From: Candidatus Heimdallarchaeota archaeon
GTDB taxonomy: Archaea; Asgardarchaeota; Heimdallarchaeia; Heimdallarchaeales; Heimdallarchaeaceae
Assembly (NCBI GenBank): GCA_023139025.1
Contig: JAGLOH010000074.1
Location: 1 to 8,419, forward strand
Direction: 5' to 3'
Length of the DNA stretch: 8,419 nucleotides
The notes beneath the pieces are model-generated. The model ran no database searches. It worked only from the letters and a program-made list of their open reading frames with translations, and was not told the origin of the DNA. How positions within the stretch are numbered: the first letter of the stretch is position 1; each line of letters begins with the position of its first letter. This document shows positions 5,426-8,419 of this stretch, one piece after another. A program made the position numbers and the translations under genes.

Positions 5426-7499
5426 GATATTGATAAAATTGTTTAATTTTAGAGTGCAAAATTTCCTTTTCTGGTTGTACTAGATGCAAATTATCCTTTA
5501 ACCATACAGGGAGATGTTTTTTGTAATAATGTCTAGCAAAACGATAGTCAAGTAACATGATTACTGCGTAATCTTCTAAACTTCTAATTGGTCTTCCTGC
5601 TGCTTGAGCCGCTCTTGTAATTGCGGGAATATTATACCCAAACTCTCTACCCTTGGTTGGAAATTGTTTTTCCAAATAATCTATGCTGGCTTTGACAGTA
5701 GGAGTCGGTCTTGCATAAGGAATTCCTACAATAATTACACTCTGCATTTCGCCTCCTGGATAGTCACTTCCTTCAGATGATCTGCCGCCTAGAACAGATA
5801 TTAGCACGCCCCCCTTCTTCATGGATTCGTTCTTAAAATCCTGAATTAGTTTATCGTTTTCTCGAGATGACATTCCCTGATGAGCAATGAAAAGAGGTTT
5901 TGATATAGCTCTTTCAAGACCTGTTTCAAGGATACTTCTCATAATGACATAACTTGCACAGAAAACACCTACATTTTTTGGTGTTGACTCGACTGTTTCT
6001 GTAATTACTTCCAACATTTTTAAAAATGTAGCAGGAATTCGATCTTCTAGTTTTGATGAAATCTTATCAATTACCAGAGTAACATGGTTTTCTTTTCTGT
6101 AGGGAGATGGTAAACTAAGACTCTTTAAATTTTCAAGTTGAAGTCCAATCAGTGATGCATAGGCTTCAATTGGATCTAAAGTTCCTGATAAGGAAACCGA
6201 CATATGTACGCTATCTAGAATATCTCTCGTTATTGATCTAGGGTCAAGCGACTGTGTTAATAGTTTTGAGCTTATATTTCCAGTTTTTGATTCTGTTTTC
6301 AAAATGAAATGAGCAAAGTCATCTCTTGTTTTTGTTTCAAGAAGCCGATTGAGATAGGATACAACTGCAGATGTGTAAGAAAGAGGAGCTTTATTCTGTT
6401 TAACTTGCATTTCTTTGACAAAATCAGCAAGTCTGTCAAGCGATTTTAGGAACTGTTCATCAATTTTTTGACCAGCACTTTTTTCTACTTTTTTAATAAA
6501 ATCAGCAGGATTGAAACTCATTTCTTCATTTATTTCTAAAGATGAACTTTCATCAAGCAGTATTAATGATAAAGCATCTAATAGGTCATAAATTTCACCC
6601 ATCTTATATTTTATCGCTTCTGATTTAGCATTATCAATGCTAAAATTTGATAAACTATTACTGCTAATATCAACGGCCGTTGAAGGTAAATTATGGGCTT
6701 CATCAATTACTAATATGATGTTCTTTAATTCTTTATCCAAATTCTGTAGAAAATTCGCTTGTACTCCTGGATTGAAAATATGTTGATAACTAGCTGCTAC
6801 AACATTTACATTTGGTATCACTTTCTTCGAAATTTCAAATGGGCATACTTCAAAGGATTTTCCGATTTCAAATATCTCCAAACTGTCTAGAACTTGTTTT
6901 TTTGTCAAATCTTCAATTTTAGTTTTAATATCTGTTTTAGCAATATTGGAGAAATATTTGCATTTATTCTCTTTTTTTAGATATCTACAAATATCTGCAG
7001 CATTAGCAGCATCTAATGCAAACTTCTGAATAATTGGATGCAAACATAATTCTTTTCTCCCTCTTAGAGCTATTCCTGAAATAGGTTTAAGCTGTTTAAT
7101 CATCTTTAGTTCTTCTATCACCCTGCTCATTTGTTGATGAGTTCTGCAGCAGTAAACTATAGTTTTCTTTTTCTTTATGCAGATTGGTAATAAAGCTGCT
7201 AAAATAGCGATTGTTTTACCTACACCGTTAGCAGCTTGAATAACTATATGTTTTTGATTGTTGTTCTCTTCAGAAATACTCTCTATAATTTGATTTTGAA
7301 GAGGTCTGACTTCAATATAAGGAAAATACTCTTCCCACACTTTATTTGTATTTACTCGCTTATGAACTACTGGTTGATTGAGAGGTGTATTGCATTTAGT
7401 ACAAATTCCATTGTTTGCATTGGATGGTATGATTTTCCCACATTTGGAACAAAAAATATAATCATCTATCTCAGTTTCACTCTCTCTACGATTACTCAT
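5415..7499 (-). CDS. XPD/RTEL1-like Fe-S superfamily 2 DNA helicase with N-terminal zinc ribbon
   Basis: The 694-residue helicase belongs to the Rad3/XPD family: ATP-driven 5'-3' DNA unwinding enzymes with a [4Fe-4S] cluster, acting in repair and in resolving DNA structures. A zinc ribbon leads (C17, C20, C33, C36). Motifs in order: Walker A AANGVGKT (89-96), YCCRTHQQM (116-124), RGRKELC (146-152), DEAH (266-269), SLSGTLDP (436-443), GGRSSEGSDYPG (571-582) and QAAGRPIRS (632-640, motif VI arginines). Probable cluster ligands are C152, C171, C180 and C219. The spacing x18-x8-x38 is, as I recall, nearer RTEL1 than archaeal XPD, whose second and third cysteines are only two residues apart. Walker A has Asn where Thr is usual (APTGxGKT). 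The gene is first in a two-gene unit with the overlapping unknown gene. The ATG at 7499 fits a TATA-like box about 32 bases upstream. The family is certain; XPD versus RTEL1-like role is open. Confidence 0.93.
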   Translation of the reverse strand: MSNRRESETEIDDYIFCSKCGKIIPSNANNGICTKCNTPLNQPVVHKRVNTNKVWEEYFPYIEVRPLQNQIIESISEENNNQKHIVIQAANGVGKTIAILAALLPICIKKKKTIVYCCRTHQQMSRVIEELKMIKQLKPISGIALRGRKELCLHPIIQKFALDAANAADICRYLKKENKCKYFSNIAKTDIKTKIEDLTKKQVLDSLEIFEIGKSFEVCPFEISKKVIPNVNVVAASYQHIFNPGVQANFLQNLDKELKNIILVIDEAHNLPSTAVDISSNSLSNFSIDNAKSEAIKYKMGEIYDLLDALSLILLDESSSLEINEEMSFNPADFIKKVEKSAGQKIDEQFLKSLDRLADFVKEMQVKQNKAPLSYTSAVVSYLNRLLETKTRDDFAHFILKTESKTGNISSKLLTQSLDPRSITRDILDSVHMSVSLSGTLDPIEAYASLIGLQLENLKSLSLPSPYRKENHVTLVIDKISSKLEDRIPATFLKMLEVITETVESTPKNVGVFCASYVIMRSILETGLERAISKPLFIAHQGMSSRENDKLIQDFKNESMKKGGVLISVLGGRSSEGSDYPGGEMQSVIIVGIPYARPTPTVKASIDYLEKQFPTKGREFGYNIPAITRAAQAAGRPIRSLEDYAVIMLLDYRFARHYYKKHLPVWLKDNLHLVQPEKEILHSKIKQFYQYHGD

Positions 7500-7526
7500 A
7501 AGTGTCTTTGTTTCGTTTATGAGAGT

Positions 7527-7541
7527 CCATATAAGCTTTAT
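7527..7541 (-). promoter_or_regulatory. BRE/TATA-like promoter of the helicase operon
   Basis: The minus strand reads ATAAAG followed by CTTATATGG, a purine-rich BRE-like segment joined to a TATA box, centred about 32 bases before the helicase ATG. Transcription would begin about 5-7 bases before the start codon, so the leader is nearly absent and cannot hold a Shine-Dalgarno site. This is the best-looking archaeal promoter in the window. Confidence 0.5.
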
Positions 7542-7697
7542 TGCCTAAGTAGAGAAAACATAAAACAAATGGTTAAGAAATAGTTGGAAATTCGATTTTT
7601 TGCACGAACTCCATTTTTTTAGAAGATTATATTAATAAATACCCATGTGAATTATATTATTGAAACTAGACTAGTAATCAAAAATTAACTAGCAATG

Positions 7698-7706
7698 TTT
7701 AAATAC
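7698..7706 (+). promoter_or_regulatory. TATA-like box upstream of the TPR gene
   Basis: TTTAAATAC is a good archaeal TATA match in the divergent 7500-7819 gap. Transcription would start near 7728-7732, giving a leader of about 90 bases before the ATG at 7820, unlike the three leaderless genes on the other strand. An alternative, weaker box is TTATTTACG at 7771, which would give a leader of about 20 bases. Confidence 0.35.
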
Positions 7707-7736
7707 AACGGGTAATGAAGAGCTATTTCAAAGAGA

Positions 7737-7793
7737 TTAGTTAAAAACTAATACGAACCTCTGGTTGGGGTTATTTACGACTTAGGGGGTAAA
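7737..7793 (+). other. Run of three small potential hairpins in the TPR gene leader
   Basis: Three adjacent inverted repeats lie between the TATA-like box and the start codon. They are TTAGTT/AACTAA (7737-7742 with 7746-7751), AACCTC/GGGGTT (7756-7761 with 7767-7772, one G-T pair) and TTTAC/GTAAA (7774-7778 with 7789-7793). The segment is richer in G and C than its surroundings. It could be a structured leader or a small RNA; it does not fit a tRNA and matches no riboswitch I recognise. The rest of 7542-7697 is AT-rich, with nothing I can name. Confidence 0.25.
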
Positions 7794-7819
7794 GCAAATA
7801 GTCTGGTTTGTGAAACTAA

Positions 7820-8419
7820 ATGACACAAGAAAATATTAGACCAATAGATGAGATGTTGAAAAATACTACCCTCCTATTGGAGACTATAGCTTCTGAAATT
7901 GTACATTCAACCAGTAAAATATATGCAAGTTATCCTCCTGGTGAAATTACTTCAAGTCTATTCAATTTCAAGGATGACATTTTTCTTAAAGAGTTTGCAG
8001 ACAATTTTGATTTAATAAAGAAAGTACTGAAAAAAGAACTCTCTAAATTACCTTATGATCGTGAAGATGAAGTTATTATTCTAGCTAACCTTTTAGCTGA
8101 AATTAAAGAATATGATATGGCAATCGAAATTTATAGTAAATTGTCTAATTACAATCCAGACAACCAATTTGCTTGGGCAAACTTGATGTCAATATACATG
8201 CTTCAAGGTAAACATAAGGAAGCAATGGATTGTTATCTTAGGCTTCGTCCAGATTTTATAGAACATTCAAACAATGAGAAAAAAGATTCAGCATCAGATG
8301 CATATAGAATATTGAATATTTCAACTACTTATCCCCTGCCAAAATCTTTGAAATCTCTAACTCGAAGAGCACAATCATCAACTGAATTAAAACAGCAATT
8401 TGAGAACGAATTAAGGGAA
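7820..8419 (+). CDS. TPR-repeat protein (3' partial)
   Basis: The frame is open from the ATG at 7820 through the right edge (200 codons, no stop), so the C-terminus is missing. Residues about 82-114 (EVIILANLLAEIKEYDMAIE, then IYSKLSNYNPD) and 116-147 (FAWANLMSIYMLQGKHKEAM, then DCYLRLRPD) are two consecutive tetratricopeptide repeats with the usual A..L...G/E..A...Y spacing. The first 80 residues are helical and lack a signal peptide or membrane segment, so the protein should be cytosolic and act as a protein-binding scaffold; its partner is not evident. More repeats may lie beyond the edge, although residues 150-200 are polar and not TPR-like. It is divergent from the helicase operon and shares its AT-rich codon use. 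Confidence 0.8.
   Translation, partial: MTQENIRPIDEMLKNTTLLLETIASEIVHSTSKIYASYPPGEITSSLFNFKDDIFLKEFADNFDLIKKVLKKELSKLPYDREDEVIILANLLAEIKEYDMAIEIYSKLSNYNPDNQFAWANLMSIYMLQGKHKEAMDCYLRLRPDFIEHSNNEKKDSASDAYRILNISTTYPLPKSLKSLTRRAQSSTELKQQFENELRE

Noticed and set aside
7236..7583. Plus-strand open frame of 115 codons over the start of the helicase gene
   Set aside because: It is antisense to the zinc ribbon and Walker A region, with low-complexity, AT-driven composition and no motif.
7751..7819. Possible tRNA or riboswitch before the TPR gene
   Set aside because: The small stems do not form a cloverleaf, there is no acceptor stem or T-loop consensus, and no known riboswitch core is visible.
1..8419. 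Mobile element or integrated island explaining the left/right difference
   Set aside because: No integrase, transposase, att-like direct repeat or tRNA is visible at the seam; the join is inside a conserved gene, which fits recombination or assembly chimera better than integration.

Overview
The window reads as two different kinds of genome joined inside one gene. Positions 1 to about 2520 look like a member of the Bacteroidota. The evidence is an SDR oxidoreductase tail, a small XRE-type regulator and a NudF-like Nudix hydrolase of the type common in that phylum, the C-terminal three quarters of a Bacteroidota-style DinB polymerase, mixed-GC codon use (CCC, CGG, CTG, ACC) and palindromic CCTAGG heptads at gene ends. 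From about 2520 to the right end the DNA is markedly AT-rich, uses AGA, CTA, GGA and TCT codons, and carries archaeal-looking genes. These are an XPD/RTEL1-like Fe-S helicase, a phospholipase D-like surface protein with a C-terminal membrane anchor, and a TPR protein. Three genes there have TATA-like boxes about 25-32 bases before the start codon and no Shine-Dalgarno sequence, as expected for leaderless archaeal transcripts. The gene styles suggest an Asgard-like archaeon, but that lineage is an inference from style only.

Layout, left to right. 2-208 (+): end of an SDR dehydrogenase, cut by the window edge. 209-448: intergenic with a short hairpin. 449-916 (+): XRE regulator. 972-1544 (+): Nudix hydrolase, probably co-transcribed with the regulator. 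1538-1640: inverted array of CCTAGG heptads between convergent genes. 1641-2741 (-): dinB, one open frame that crosses the compositional seam. 2742-2802: T-rich terminator of the next gene plus the dinB TATA box. 2803-4845 (-): secreted PLD-like/lamin-tail protein. 4904-5425 (-): unknown protein overlapping the end of the helicase gene. 5415-7499 (-): Fe-S helicase with an N-terminal zinc ribbon. 7500-7819: divergent promoter region. 7820-8419 (+): TPR protein, cut by the right edge.

Functionally, the left part offers nucleotide-sugar housecleaning (Nudix) beside a small regulator. The right part offers DNA handling (helicase plus a coupled unknown partner) and a cell-surface protein. The dinB frame is intact, so the join is either a true intragenic recombination or transfer event, or a chimeric assembly or read join through the highly conserved YEARKYG..SAMP segment. 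The sequence alone cannot separate these. I see no CRISPR array, transposase, integrase, tRNA or rRNA in the window.
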